A stretch of 64,000 nt of DNA from Thermoanaerobaculales bacterium (lineage in GTDB: Bacteria > Acidobacteriota > Thermoanaerobaculia > Thermoanaerobaculales > Sulfomarinibacteraceae), in NCBI GenBank assembly GCA_035358815.1, contig DAOPQC010000003.1, positions 124,001 through 188,000 of the forward strand, in the 5' to 3' direction. Each line of letters opens with the position of its first letter. The first letter of the stretch is position 1. Positions 10,382 to 19,093 of this stretch are shown piece by piece. Under the pieces are notes generated by a model, which saw nothing but the letters and a program-made list of their open reading frames with translations, had not been told where the DNA came from and made no database searches. The position numbers were made by a program, and so were the translations under genes.

Positions 10382-11578
10382 CTACGCCGCGGGCAGGCGC
10401 CCCTTCAGGTCCGCCGGGCGGAAGGCCCTGCCTTCAGCGATCAGGCGGCGCGCCGCGTCGACCTGGCCCCACACGTTCCACAGCAGCACGCCCCGGACCC
10501 GGTCGTCCTCCAGATAGTAGAGGACGCCCTCGCGATAGGGCGTCTTCCAGTCAGCAACCACCTCGAGACGGGCATCGGTCTCTCCCACCGCCTCGTAACC
10601 GAGATCGAACAGGTCCGAGTAGAAGAACGGCAGGTGGCGGTACGGCTCGGCTGCGCCGGCCATGGAGCGCCCCGCAGCCTGGCCCATGGTGTTCGCGTTG
10701 TCCTCGTGCTCGACCCGGACTCGCTTGCCGAGTGCCGGGCTGGGGAACGAGGCAACGTCCCCAGCCGCGAAGACGTCGGGATGCGACGTCCTCAGCAGCT
10801 CGTCAACGAGTATCCCGTCGCCAACCTCCAGGCCGGCGGCCGCGGCCAGGTCCACGTTCGGGCGGATCCCGATCCCGGCGACCACGCCGTCCACCAGAAT
10901 CTCGCGCACGGCGCCGCCGCCGGCCGGGCGCACCTCGAGCGCCACGCCTTCGCCGCGCGGCGTCACTCCCACCACGGCGTGCTCCGCCAGAACGCGAACC
11001 CCCTTCTCATGGTAGTAGCCATTCAGGTTGCGGCCGAGATCGCGCGGGAAGACCCGGCCTCCGAGACCTTCCTCAGGGAAGACGACCGTGACCTCCCTGG
11101 CATTCATGGCCAGGCCGGCGGCGATCTCGGCGCCGATGAAGCCGCCGCCGATGACCGCGAACCGCCGGCGTTCGTCGGCAAGTGCGCGCAGCCGCCGGTA
11201 GTCCGCGAGCGTCCGCAGGTAGACGACGTGGTCGCCGCCGAACGGGAGCCGGCGCGGGGCGCCACCGGTCGCCAGCAGCAGCTTCTCGTAGGTGTAGCCG
11301 GCTCCGTGGTCGTCGGTCGCCTTCCTGGCCGCCGGATCCAGCGCGACGATGCGCCGGCCGAGCAGGAGCTCGGCGCCGCGATCCCCCGCGCTCCGCCAGA
11401 CGCTGTCCAGGGGCTCCCCCTTCCACAGCGCCTTTGACAGCGGCGGCCGGTTGTACGGCCGGTCGGTCTCGTCGCCGATCAGGGCGATCGAGCCGCTCGG
11501 ATCGACCTCGCGGATCCCGGTCACCGCTGCATCGCCGGTCATCCCGGCGCCCACGATCATGTACTTGAAGTGCGGCAT
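10382..11578 (-). CDS. AIF-like FAD-dependent NAD(P)H oxidoreductase
   Basis: A 398-residue pyridine-nucleotide-disulfide oxidoreductase. Two Rossmann motifs are visible: FAD-binding YMIVGAGMTGDAAV at the N-terminus and NAD(P)-binding FAVIGGGFIGAEIA near residue 150. TSHPDVFAAGDVASF is the second FAD contact. The C-terminal domain resembles AIF and ferredoxin (rubredoxin, rhodocoxin) reductases, which pass electrons from NAD(P)H to an iron-sulfur partner. No ferredoxin gene is adjacent. The start is fixed by AAGGAG 8 nt before the ATG; the frame stays open far upstream, but that part is not protein-like. Confidence 0.85.
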   Translation of the reverse strand: MPHFKYMIVGAGMTGDAAVTGIREVDPSGSIALIGDETDRPYNRPPLSKALWKGEPLDSVWRSAGDRGAELLLGRRIVALDPAARKATDDHGAGYTYEKLLLATGGAPRRLPFGGDHVVYLRTLADYRRLRALADERRRFAVIGGGFIGAEIAAGLAMNAREVTVVFPEEGLGGRVFPRDLGRNLNGYYHEKGVRVLAEHAVVGVTPRGEGVALEVRPAGGGAVREILVDGVVAGIGIRPNVDLAAAAGLEVGDGILVDELLRTSHPDVFAAGDVASFPSPALGKRVRVEHEDNANTMGQAAGRSMAGAAEPYRHLPFFYSDLFDLGYEAVGETDARLEVVADWKTPYREGVLYYLEDDRVRGVLLWNVWGQVDAARRLIAEGRAFRPADLKGRLPAA

Positions 11579-11928
11579 CGGATGCTCCTTGTCGCCGCCG
11601 GCCCGCGCCCGCCGTCGACCGGGCCATGGATGCCCCGACCAGGCGGGCCATCGGACAGCGCGTGGATGCGAGGCGCGGCGGGCACTCTTCCCAACCCTCG
11701 ACCTCGCCGCGAGCATTCCGACGGGCGCCGGAGCGCCGTCGGCCCCCGGCGGCTGGCTGCAGGCCAGCCCACGGCGACCGGGCTCGCGGCGCGACCACTC
11801 GGCGGGCCTCGGATTCGCGACGAGCTGCGCCGGCGGGCGGGAAAAGTCGCGGTGGGTGGGCGGGTTCCCGGTGCCAAATCCACCGCGCGTGCCGCACCCC
11901 GGCGCGGCATGAACAAGGGGAGCCGGCC
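11579..11928. other. Non-coding stretch, nothing recognised
   Basis: About 350 nt between the divergent reductase and the next plus-strand genes. Long frames cross it, but their composition (Arg, Pro and Gly rich, no domains) looks like high-GC shadow. No tRNA, strong promoter or repeat was recognised. Confidence 0.4.
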
Positions 11929-12150
11929 GTGGGCAGAGCGCGCGTGCTCGCATCCGTCCTGTCCGTCTGCCTGCTCGCCGGCAGTGCCGGCCAGGCGCGG
12001 GCCGAGTCGGCCGTGCAATCGAGCCTGGATCGTGCGATCCTCGAGCAGCGTGAACGCCATCGCCGCGAGCGCGCGGGCGACATCCCCGCCGTCGCGCTGC
12101 AGGCGAGAAGGGGCGGATTGGCATGCCGGCTCGACACATGGTTGCCCTGA
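11929..12150 (+). CDS. Small putative secreted protein overlapping the acyl-CoA ligase gene
   Basis: A 73-codon frame with GTG start and the purine-rich AAGGGGAG about 7 nt upstream. The first ~25 residues (GRARVLASVLSVCLLAGSAG then QARA) make a good signal peptide with an A-R-A cleavage site, followed by a charged helix (SSLDRAILEQRERHRRERAG). It overlaps the following ligase gene by 28 nt in another frame. It may be a real small exported protein or the 5' stump of a larger lost gene. Confidence 0.4.
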   Translation: MGRARVLASVLSVCLLAGSAGQARAESAVQSSLDRAILEQRERHRRERAGDIPAVALQARRGGLACRLDTWLP

Positions 12151-13907
12151 TCCGCAAGCGGCTGGCCGCGGACCCCGAGCGGATCGCGCTGCGGGGGCGG
12201 CACGACGGGGGCTGGCGGGAGCTGACCGGGGGCGAGGTCGACCGCACGGCGCGGGCGGCCGCCGCGGGCCTCATCGAGCTCGATGTGGCGGCGGGAGCGC
12301 GGGTCGGCATCATCGCCGCCAACCGGCCCGAGTGGACCCTCGCCGACCTCGCCATCCAGTCCGCCTGCGCAGTGCCGGTGCCGATCTACCCGACCCTCAC
12401 GGTCGCCCAGGCCGCCTACATCGTGCGCGACGCCGAGATCGACCTGCTGCTCGTCGACGGCGGCCGGGCGCTGGCGACGGCGCGCGAGATCGCGGCTAGG
12501 CACCGCCCGCTGCAGGTGGTGTGCTTCGACTCGGCGGCGGCGCTGGACCCGGCGGCCCGGGAGACGAGCTTCTCCGCCCTCTGCGAGCGCGGAGCCGCCT
12601 CGTCGAGGTCGGCCGAGATCGAGCTGCGGCTCGGGCGGGTGGCGCCCGAGGACCTGCTGACGATCATCTACACCTCCGGCACGACCGGCGAGCCCAAGGG
12701 CGTCATGCTCACCCAGGCCAACCTGATGGCGGCCATGGAGATCCACGACGAGCGCCTGCCCGAGATCACCGAGGCCGACAGCTCGCTGTGCTTCCTGCCG
12801 TTGAGCCACGTCTTCGAGCGCTGCTGGACCACCTACTGCATCTATCGCGGCATCACGGTGAGCTACCTCGACGACCCGACGCAGGTGATCGAGGTCCTGC
12901 AGGAGGTGCGGCCGACCTGCCTGTGCACGGTGCCCCGGCTGCTCGAGAAGGTCCACTCGGCAGTGCACGACCGGGCGTCGTCGGCGAGTGCGGTGCGGCG
13001 CGGACTGTTCGACTGGGCGGTCCGGGTCGGCCGCGAGGCGGCGGCGCGGCGCAACCAGGGGCGCGAGCCGTCGCCGCTGCTCGCCCTCGAGCATGGCCTC
13101 GCCGACCGCCTGGTGCTGGCCAAGGTCCGGGGCATTCTCGGCGGCCGGCTGCGCCTGGTCCCGTGCGCCGGCGCGCCCCTGGGCCGCGAGGTCGAGGAGT
13201 TCTTCCACGCGGTGGGGGTCCACATCGCGCACGGCTACGGCCTCACCGAGACGACGGCGACCGTGTCCTTCCACGACCGGGTCGGCTACCGGCTCGGCAC
13301 GGTTGGCCGGCCGATGCCGCGGGTCGAGGTCGCGATCGGCGGCAGCGACGAGATCCTGGTCAAGGGCCCGACCGTGATGGCGGGCTACTACCGCAAGCCG
13401 GAGGCCACCGCCGAGGCCTTTCGCGACGGCTGGTTCTCAACCGGCGACGCCGGTGCCATCGACGAGACTGGCTGCATCGTCATCACCGGGCGCGTCAAGG
13501 ACCTGATCAAGACCTCCACCGGCAAGTACATCGCGCCGCAGGCGATCGAGGCCATGCTCACCACGCGGCCGCCGATCGAGCAGGCGGTGGTCGTCGGCGA
13601 CCTGCGCAAGTTCGTGGTGGCGCTGGTCGTGCCCTCGTTCCCGGCGCTCGAGGCCGAGGCCCGCCGCCTCGGCCTCGCGTGGTCATCGCCCGCGGAGCTG
13701 GTGGGCCGGCCCGAGCTGGTGGCGCTGGTCCAGGCTCGGGTGGACGAGGTCAACCGCGAGCTGGCCTCCTTCGAGCAGGTGAAGCGGTTCGCCCTGCTCG
13801 CCGAGCCGTTCGTCGTCGACTCCGGGGAGCTGACGCCGACGCTCAAGGTCCGGCGCGCCGCCGTCGCCGCTCACTACGCGGAGCTCATCGACTCGCTTTA
13901 CGAGTGA
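12123..13907 (+). CDS. Long-chain fatty-acid-CoA ligase (AMP-binding)
   Basis: A 594-residue acyl-CoA synthetase (FadD15 / long-chain type) that activates fatty acids to acyl-CoA. Motifs in order: P-loop IIYTSGTTGEPKGVMLT near residue 181, FLPLSHVFERCWT, HGYGLTETTATVS near 376, STGDAGAIDETG, and GRVKDLIKTSTGKYIAPQ containing the catalytic linker. The C-terminal TLKVRRAAVAAHY keeps a conserved lysine. It lies divergent to the AIF-like reductase. Lipid degradation or membrane-lipid recycling is the likely role; chain-length preference is unknown. Confidence 0.92.
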   Translation: MPARHMVALIRKRLAADPERIALRGRHDGGWRELTGGEVDRTARAAAAGLIELDVAAGARVGIIAANRPEWTLADLAIQSACAVPVPIYPTLTVAQAAYIVRDAEIDLLLVDGGRALATAREIAARHRPLQVVCFDSAAALDPAARETSFSALCERGAASSRSAEIELRLGRVAPEDLLTIIYTSGTTGEPKGVMLTQANLMAAMEIHDERLPEITEADSSLCFLPLSHVFERCWTTYCIYRGITVSYLDDPTQVIEVLQEVRPTCLCTVPRLLEKVHSAVHDRASSASAVRRGLFDWAVRVGREAAARRNQGREPSPLLALEHGLADRLVLAKVRGILGGRLRLVPCAGAPLGREVEEFFHAVGVHIAHGYGLTETTATVSFHDRVGYRLGTVGRPMPRVEVAIGGSDEILVKGPTVMAGYYRKPEATAEAFRDGWFSTGDAGAIDETGCIVITGRVKDLIKTSTGKYIAPQAIEAMLTTRPPIEQAVVVGDLRKFVVALVVPSFPALEAEARRLGLAWSSPAELVGRPELVALVQARVDEVNRELASFEQVKRFALLAEPFVVDSGELTPTLKVRRAAVAAHYAELIDSLYE

Positions 13908-13929
13908 GGATCCGGCGCGCGGCGCCGGC

Positions 13930-14170
13930 GCCCCACCGCGAACGGTGACGCGCAGCGGACGTTGATGACCTCTCCGCGGCGAGTCGATCGAGGTTCTGCT
14001 CGTTGGCCTCGCCGGCGAGCTCCCGGACGGCGGCCAGCGAGTCGAAGCGCATGATGGTGACGAGCTCGGCCGCGGCGGCACCCTCCGCAACCCTCGCGCT
14101 CGCGACCGGGGCGGCTCGGAAGCCATGGTCGCCCGCCGCCGTTGTCACCCCCTGCGAGCTGTCGTTCCGC
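13930..14170 (-). pseudogene. Remnant of an antibiotic-biosynthesis-monooxygenase (ABM) domain
   Basis: On the minus strand a frame contains DHGFRAAPVASARV followed by AAELVTIMRFDSLAAVRELAG. This matches, by pattern, the central strand and helix of small dimeric alpha-beta-barrel ABM proteins (typically E-FVT-LWDS--AIRAFAGED). The conserved C-terminal strand is replaced by Arg/Ser-rich sequence running into the neighbouring ligase gene, and no proper start is seen. I read it as a degraded gene. Confidence 0.4.
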
Positions 14171-14240
14171 CCGCCCCGATCGGTCATAGGACGGGCACCC
14201 GGCGCGGTGGCAGAATGGGGGAGGACAAGGAGGGCCTGCA

Positions 14241-15002
14241 GTGCGAACGAGATCGCAGCGCGGCATGCTGGTGGCTTCACTGCTCCTGGTTGGCGCGGTC
14301 GCAGAGACCGCGACGCAGGAGACGACGACCCTGGCGCTCGATCCGCCCGACCTCAAGCGGGGCGTCGCCGTCATGGAGGCGCTGTCGCGCCGTGCCTCGG
14401 CGACGGAGTGGTCCGATCAGGAGCTGAGGCGCCAGGACCTCTCCGACCTGCTGTGGGCCGCCAACGGCATCAATCGCCCGGACATCGGGAAGCGCACCGC
14501 GCCGTCGGCGATGAACGCGCAGGACGTCGACGTCTATGTCTTCAACGATGACGGCGCATACCTCTACGACGCCCGGCAGCACGCGCTGCGGCTCGTGTTC
14601 GCCGGCGACGTGCGGGCAGAGGTGACAAGGCGCCCCGAGGCGGCACCCCCCAGCCCGCCGCCACCACCGGCTGCGCCGCCGGGAGAGGCCAAGACCGGCC
14701 CCCCCGCGACGCCCACCGCCGGTTACCCTGGCGGCGCGCCCCAGGCCGCACCCGTCCTGCTCGTTCTGGTCTCGGACATCTCGCGATTCACGCGCGGCAC
14801 CCAGGAGATGAAGCTGGAGCTCGCCGCCATCGACACCGGCATCGTGTCGCAGAACATCTCGCTGTTCTGCGCGGGAACCGGACTCGCCACGCGGCCGCGG
14901 GCCAGCATGAACAGGGAGCTCATCAGGAGCCTGCTCAAGCTCACGGACAGCCAGTACCCGCTCCTGAACCACCCGGTCGGGTACCCGAGGCCGGCCCAGT
15001 AG
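14241..15002 (+). CDS. Secreted SagB-type nitroreductase-like protein
   Basis: About 253 residues. The GTG start has AAGGAGGG upstream. A signal peptide (GMLVASLLLVGAVAETATQ) is followed by a nitroreductase/SagB-like fold: DLLWAANGINRPDIGKRTAPSAMNAQ for FMN binding, then DTGIVSQNISLFCAGTGLAT and the C-terminal LNHPVGYP. A Pro/Ala-rich insert of ~45 residues interrupts the domain. Related proteins are FMN oxidoreductases, some of which oxidise azolines in peptide natural products; secreted forms are common in Bacteroidota and Acidobacteriota with unknown substrates. No YcaO or RiPP genes adjoin it. Confidence 0.8.
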   Translation: MRTRSQRGMLVASLLLVGAVAETATQETTTLALDPPDLKRGVAVMEALSRRASATEWSDQELRRQDLSDLLWAANGINRPDIGKRTAPSAMNAQDVDVYVFNDDGAYLYDARQHALRLVFAGDVRAEVTRRPEAAPPSPPPPPAAPPGEAKTGPPATPTAGYPGGAPQAAPVLLVLVSDISRFTRGTQEMKLELAAIDTGIVSQNISLFCAGTGLATRPRASMNRELIRSLLKLTDSQYPLLNHPVGYPRPAQ

Positions 15003-15091
15003 GCCGGCCCCGGAGCTCCGCCGTCACTTCGCTCGAGCGCGGCCCACCGGTCACCCTCGCCTCGATTCAGGAGGGCGGTGAGAAACGCGGG

Positions 15092-16342
15092 CTAGAAGAG
15101 CTCGATCGTCGCGGGGGGACGGCGGCTGATGTCGAAGGCGACCTTGGAGGCCCCGGCCCGCTCGCAGATCCTCGTGCCGATGCCGGCAAGGGTGTCGTGG
15201 TCGAGGGCGAAGGGGCGGGCGGTGCGCACGTCGTCGCTCTCCACGACCTTGATCGCGGCCGGGTAGCCGCCACGGCCGGAGTCGTGCACCTGGTAGAGGA
15301 CCCTCGGCAGCTTGGACTCGGCGCTGAGCGCATCGTAGAGCCGGGTCAGGGCCGCGTGGTCGACCGCCGGCCCCTTCACCCACAGGATCGGCGCGTAGAG
15401 CTTGCTGCGCTGGGCGCCCACGGTGGGGTCGATCCACATCGCCCTGGTCCTCATCTCGAAGCAGGCGGCATCGCCGCCGAGAACGCCCTGGGCGCATCGG
15501 CTCAAGCTCGGCCGCTCCTCCATCTCGGGGTCGAGGCAGGTGGCGAAGTACTGGAACGGGCTGCGCACCCCGGTCGCCTCGTCGTAGCGGAAGGGCTCGC
15601 CCCACTGTTTCTCGAGCTGGGCGCAGACCATGGACTCGACGACGTCGGTCGCCACCCTCGAGACCCGCAGCTTATCGGCGCTGAAGGCGCCGCCGACGCG
15701 CAGCAGCTGCGCCGGGCCGGGGCAGGGGATCTTCATCGCGAACTCCCGCGGCATGCCGAGCTCGATCGCCACCCGGCGGACGTGGGGCTTGTAGAGGGCC
15801 GAGAACGGCTCGAGCTTCCTCATGCTGTAGGGCAGGTTGACGTTGTGCTGGGTCTGGCGGTTCTGGTCCGTCATGTCGATGTCGGGCCGGATCGTGCCGT
15901 CGGCGATCCAGTCCGCCCGGAGCGCGGCCAGGTGCTTGTTCGAGGTCAGCGTGTAGAGGGTGCGGAACATCTCCCGCTTGGCCGTGCCGTCCTCGACGCC
16001 CTCGAACCACGGGATGATCAGCTCGCCGGTGTGGATCACCGTGAAGTTCGGGAAGCCCCTGAAGATCTCGGAGGTGACCTCCCACTCCTCGCGGCCGTCG
16101 ATCAGCCTCCGCAGCCCGTCATCGATGAAGAACGGGTGGAGCCTGTCCCCGAGCGCCTCCTTGAGCAGGAAGGCGACGGTCGTGCTGTCGACGCCGCCGG
16201 ACGCTGAGAGCGCGACCTTCTCGGTCGGGCCGACCACGGCGTCGACCCACCTGCAGGCCTCCTCGACGTACCGCTTCGCGTCGAAGACACCGAGTGCCGC
16301 AGGTATCGCGGGGTCGAAGCGATGAACCGTCAGATCCGCCAT
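15092..16342 (-). CDS. GMP-synthetase-like ATP pyrophosphatase (no glutaminase domain)
   Basis: About 416 residues. The PP-loop SASGGVDSTT lies near residue 47 and the protein ends with SRRPPATIELF, the hallmark of the GuaA C-terminal dimerisation domain. The N-terminal class I glutamine amidotransferase found in bacterial GuaA is absent, as in archaeal two-subunit enzymes. It would adenylate XMP and aminate it with ammonia, from a separate GATase or free. The chosen ATG (MADLTVHRF) has GGAGG 8 nt upstream. Several insertions (a block around RPDIDMTDQNRQTQ) differ from standard GuaA, so an alternative substrate is possible. Confidence 0.8.
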   Translation of the reverse strand: MADLTVHRFDPAIPAALGVFDAKRYVEEACRWVDAVVGPTEKVALSASGGVDSTTVAFLLKEALGDRLHPFFIDDGLRRLIDGREEWEVTSEIFRGFPNFTVIHTGELIIPWFEGVEDGTAKREMFRTLYTLTSNKHLAALRADWIADGTIRPDIDMTDQNRQTQHNVNLPYSMRKLEPFSALYKPHVRRVAIELGMPREFAMKIPCPGPAQLLRVGGAFSADKLRVSRVATDVVESMVCAQLEKQWGEPFRYDEATGVRSPFQYFATCLDPEMEERPSLSRCAQGVLGGDAACFEMRTRAMWIDPTVGAQRSKLYAPILWVKGPAVDHAALTRLYDALSAESKLPRVLYQVHDSGRGGYPAAIKVVESDDVRTARPFALDHDTLAGIGTRICERAGASKVAFDISRRPPATIELF

Positions 16343-16411
16343 CTCCTGATCCTCCGTGGGGCGAGCTCCCGGACCGGCCCGCATCATAGCCGAGCCGCCG
16401 GCGCCGGCGCT

Positions 16412-17311
16412 TCAGAAGAGCAGCGCGCCGCCGGCCACCGCCACCACGGCGCCGAGCACGGCCGTGCGCGACACCCTCTCTCCGAACACCAGCACCGACG
16501 CCGGGATGATGAGCACCGGGACCAGCGCCATCAGGGTCGCAGCGACCCCGGCGAAGGCGTACTTGATCGCCACCAGCGACAGCGACACCCCCAGGAAGGG
16601 ACCGAAGAACGCCCCGATGCCGGTCGGCAGCATCGCCGGCCGGTCGGCGAGGGCGATCTTGACGCGCGGCCACCAGCCGATGACGGTGAACACGACCGCC
16701 AGGCCGGCGATCCCGGCCAGCACCCGGATCTGGGTGGCGGCGAACGCGTCGTAGGAGCCCATGCCGACCTTCGACAGGACCAGGCCGAGCGACTGCCCGA
16801 CCGCTCCGCCGAGCCCGAGCAGGATGCCGTCGGCCGGCAGCCGCTGCGGCCGTCCCGCGGCGTCAGGCCGGCGCTCCAGCACCACCGAGGAGACCCCGGC
16901 CACGGCGAGGGCCATGCCGAGCAGCTGCCGCGGCGACAGCACCTCGTCCATGATCAGCAGCCCGAGCAGGGTCGTGATCGGCGGCACCGTGGCCATCAGC
17001 AGCATGGAGACGCGGGCGCCGACCCGCACGAACGCCCGGAACAGGCAGAGGTCGCCCACCGTGAAGCCGACCAGCCCCGACAGCGACAGCCACAGCCAGG
17101 CGTGCGCCGAGGCGTCGACCGGGAATGCCACCCCGCGCACCACCCAGGAGTACGCGGCCAGCAGCAGCGCTGCCGGCACCAGCCGGATCAGATTCAGAGC
17201 GAGCGAGCCGACCCGCCGGCCTGCTGCCTCGAAGGCCAGGGCGCTGGTCGTCCAGCAGCAGGCGGTCGCGAGCGCGGCGAGCTCACCGGCATGGGGAAAC
17301 GGGGCCTCCAC
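16412..17311 (-). CDS. EamA/DMT-family transporter
   Basis: A 299-residue membrane protein with about ten hydrophobic segments in two EamA repeats (first ~residues 8-145, second ~160-299), each ending in the usual hydrophobic helix pair, e.g. LLGMALAVAGVSSVVL and LGAVVAVAGGALLF. The family exports metabolites such as amino acids or purines across the inner membrane. The substrate is unknown. It lies just upstream of the GuaA-like gene on the same strand (70 nt gap). Confidence 0.88.
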   Translation of the reverse strand: MEAPFPHAGELAALATACCWTTSALAFEAAGRRVGSLALNLIRLVPAALLLAAYSWVVRGVAFPVDASAHAWLWLSLSGLVGFTVGDLCLFRAFVRVGARVSMLLMATVPPITTLLGLLIMDEVLSPRQLLGMALAVAGVSSVVLERRPDAAGRPQRLPADGILLGLGGAVGQSLGLVLSKVGMGSYDAFAATQIRVLAGIAGLAVVFTVIGWWPRVKIALADRPAMLPTGIGAFFGPFLGVSLSLVAIKYAFAGVAATLMALVPVLIIPASVLVFGERVSRTAVLGAVVAVAGGALLF

Positions 17312-17372
17312 GAGCGCGAGATTCTACCTCGACGCTGCGCGACCGGCGCGGCCCGACCGCACCCGGGACGGC

Positions 17373-17378
17373 TACAAT
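17373..17378 (+). promoter_or_regulatory. Possible -10 box for the FG-GAP protein gene
   Basis: TACAAT lies 47 nt before the ATG at 17426, in a short intergenic stretch. No convincing -35 box is seen. Confidence 0.3.
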
Positions 17379-17425
17379 GGGCACGCTGCCGGGTGGGCCA
17401 TGGGCCCGCGGAAGGAGGCAACACC

Positions 17426-19042
17426 ATGAAGCGCACACCTCGGATGGCCGTTCTGCTGTCGATCGTGGTGCTCGGGTCGATGTCCTTTTCCTCGGGCCCC
17501 GTCGCGGCCGCGCCGACCGGCGGGGAGCCGCCGGCCGGGAACGGCGCGCCGGCCAGGCTGGAGACGGCGACGCCGGCGCCGTCGAGCGGCGCCGAGATGC
17601 CAGCCGGCGCGGCGGTCGCGCCACCCGTGCCGAGCGACGCCCTGGTGGCGGGCTGGCCGGTCAACCTCAGCTCGCCGGGAGCAGGGTTCCCCTACACGCC
17701 GACCCTGTTCGACGTCGATGGTGACGGGGCGGAAGAGATCTTTCTCACCGGCGGCAACACCTTCGGCCTCAAGGGCGACGGCACCTTCCTGCCCGGCTGG
17801 CCGACCACCGAGCACCAGTACATGGGTTACGGCACCAACGATCAGAAGCCCGGCCCGTCGGCGGCCGACGTCGACGGCGACGGCGACGTCGAGATCATGT
17901 GGTCGGAGCGCGACTGGTACGCGGGCAGCGCCCACATGTGGTGCTTCAACGGCCGCAATGCCGACGGCAGCAACATGCCCGGCTTCCCTCAGGAAGCGCC
18001 GGACGACTTCTCCAACGCGCTCGACGTGCCGTTCGTGCTCGGCGATGTCGATGGCGACGGCGACCTCGAGGCGTGGGGCCCCCACTCGCTCGGCAACGCC
18101 TTCGTCCACTACCGCATCTCGGCCTTCGACCACCTCGGCGCCAAGCTCTTCACGCGCGATCTCGGCCTGACCGAGAACACGCTGTCGCTCTACTTCGGCG
18201 ATCTCGACGGCAGCGGCGCGCGGGAGATGTTCGCGGCGACACTGGACGACAACACCACCTTGTACCTCCACGCGTTCGACGCCGACGGCAACGACCTCGC
18301 AGGGTTCCCGGTCGTCCTCTACACGCTGGCCGGAGAGTACCTGCCCTTCGGCCCCCCGGTCGCGGCGGACCTCGATGGCGACGCCGACCTGGAGCTGCTC
18401 GTCGGGACCTGGAGCGGCGGCACCGCGCGGGTCAGGGCGTTCCACCATGACGGCAGCGCCTGCGCAGGCTTCCCGATCGACATCGCCTCCAACCTCCAGC
18501 TCTTCTACCTCGGCCTCGGCGACCTCACCGGCGACGGTGTGCCGGAGCTCATCGCCACCGGCAAGATCCTGAGCTCGGACTACCGGGTCTATGCCATCGA
18601 CCTCGCCACCGGCGCGGCCCTCGCGGGCTGGCCGTACGCGCTGCCCCACTGGCCCGAGGGCTTTCCCACCGTCGCCGACGTCGACGGCGACGGCTACCAG
18701 GATGTCGCGATCTCGACCGATGGCGGCGACGTGCGGGCGGTTGCCGGCACCGGCCAGCTGCTCGCGGGCTATCCGTTGTCGATGAGCGCCGCCTCGATCT
18801 CCGGCGTCGCCGCCGGTGACATCGACGGCGACGGGCTCTTCGAGCTGGTCGCCGCGACCTGGGACGGCTTCGTCTACGCCTGGGACACCGCCGGTCCGGC
18901 GCTGCCAGGCCGCGCCGACTGGCCGATGCGCAACGTCAACGCGCGCAACACCGGCGTGTTCGGCGACCTCGGCGCCGGCGCCATCTTCAGCGACGGCTTC
19001 GAGAGCGGCGACACCGGCATGTGGTCCCTGGCGGTGCCCTGA
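17426..19042 (+). CDS. Secreted FG-GAP/VCBS-repeat protein with DGFESG C-terminal tail
   Basis: 538 residues with GGAGG 8 nt before the ATG. A signal peptide (MAVLLSIVVLGSMSFSSGPV) and a Pro/Ala-rich linker precede a beta-propeller-like domain of FG-GAP/VCBS repeats, recognised by repeated Ca-binding loops such as FDVDGDGAEEI, ADVDGDGDVEI, GDVDGDGDLEAW, ADLDGDADLEL and GDIDGDGLFEL. The C-terminus reads IFSDGFESGDTGMWSLAVP; a related tail closes the beta-helix protein at 37631-39133. It is probably surface-bound or extracellular, with adhesion or carbohydrate-contact functions common to the fold. No enzyme motif is seen. Confidence 0.85.
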   Translation: MKRTPRMAVLLSIVVLGSMSFSSGPVAAAPTGGEPPAGNGAPARLETATPAPSSGAEMPAGAAVAPPVPSDALVAGWPVNLSSPGAGFPYTPTLFDVDGDGAEEIFLTGGNTFGLKGDGTFLPGWPTTEHQYMGYGTNDQKPGPSAADVDGDGDVEIMWSERDWYAGSAHMWCFNGRNADGSNMPGFPQEAPDDFSNALDVPFVLGDVDGDGDLEAWGPHSLGNAFVHYRISAFDHLGAKLFTRDLGLTENTLSLYFGDLDGSGAREMFAATLDDNTTLYLHAFDADGNDLAGFPVVLYTLAGEYLPFGPPVAADLDGDADLELLVGTWSGGTARVRAFHHDGSACAGFPIDIASNLQLFYLGLGDLTGDGVPELIATGKILSSDYRVYAIDLATGAALAGWPYALPHWPEGFPTVADVDGDGYQDVAISTDGGDVRAVAGTGQLLAGYPLSMSAASISGVAAGDIDGDGLFELVAATWDGFVYAWDTAGPALPGRADWPMRNVNARNTGVFGDLGAGAIFSDGFESGDTGMWSLAVP

Positions 19043-19093
19043 GCCGTCGCGCCGCTCAGCCGCCGGCCACCGCGATGGACGGCTCACGGCGGT

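Noticed and set aside
16322..17425. In-frame upstream extension of the FG-GAP protein by ~370 residues
   Set aside because: It is antisense to the EamA gene and Arg/His/Gln-rich. The ATG at 17426 has a ribosome binding site and begins a signal peptide.
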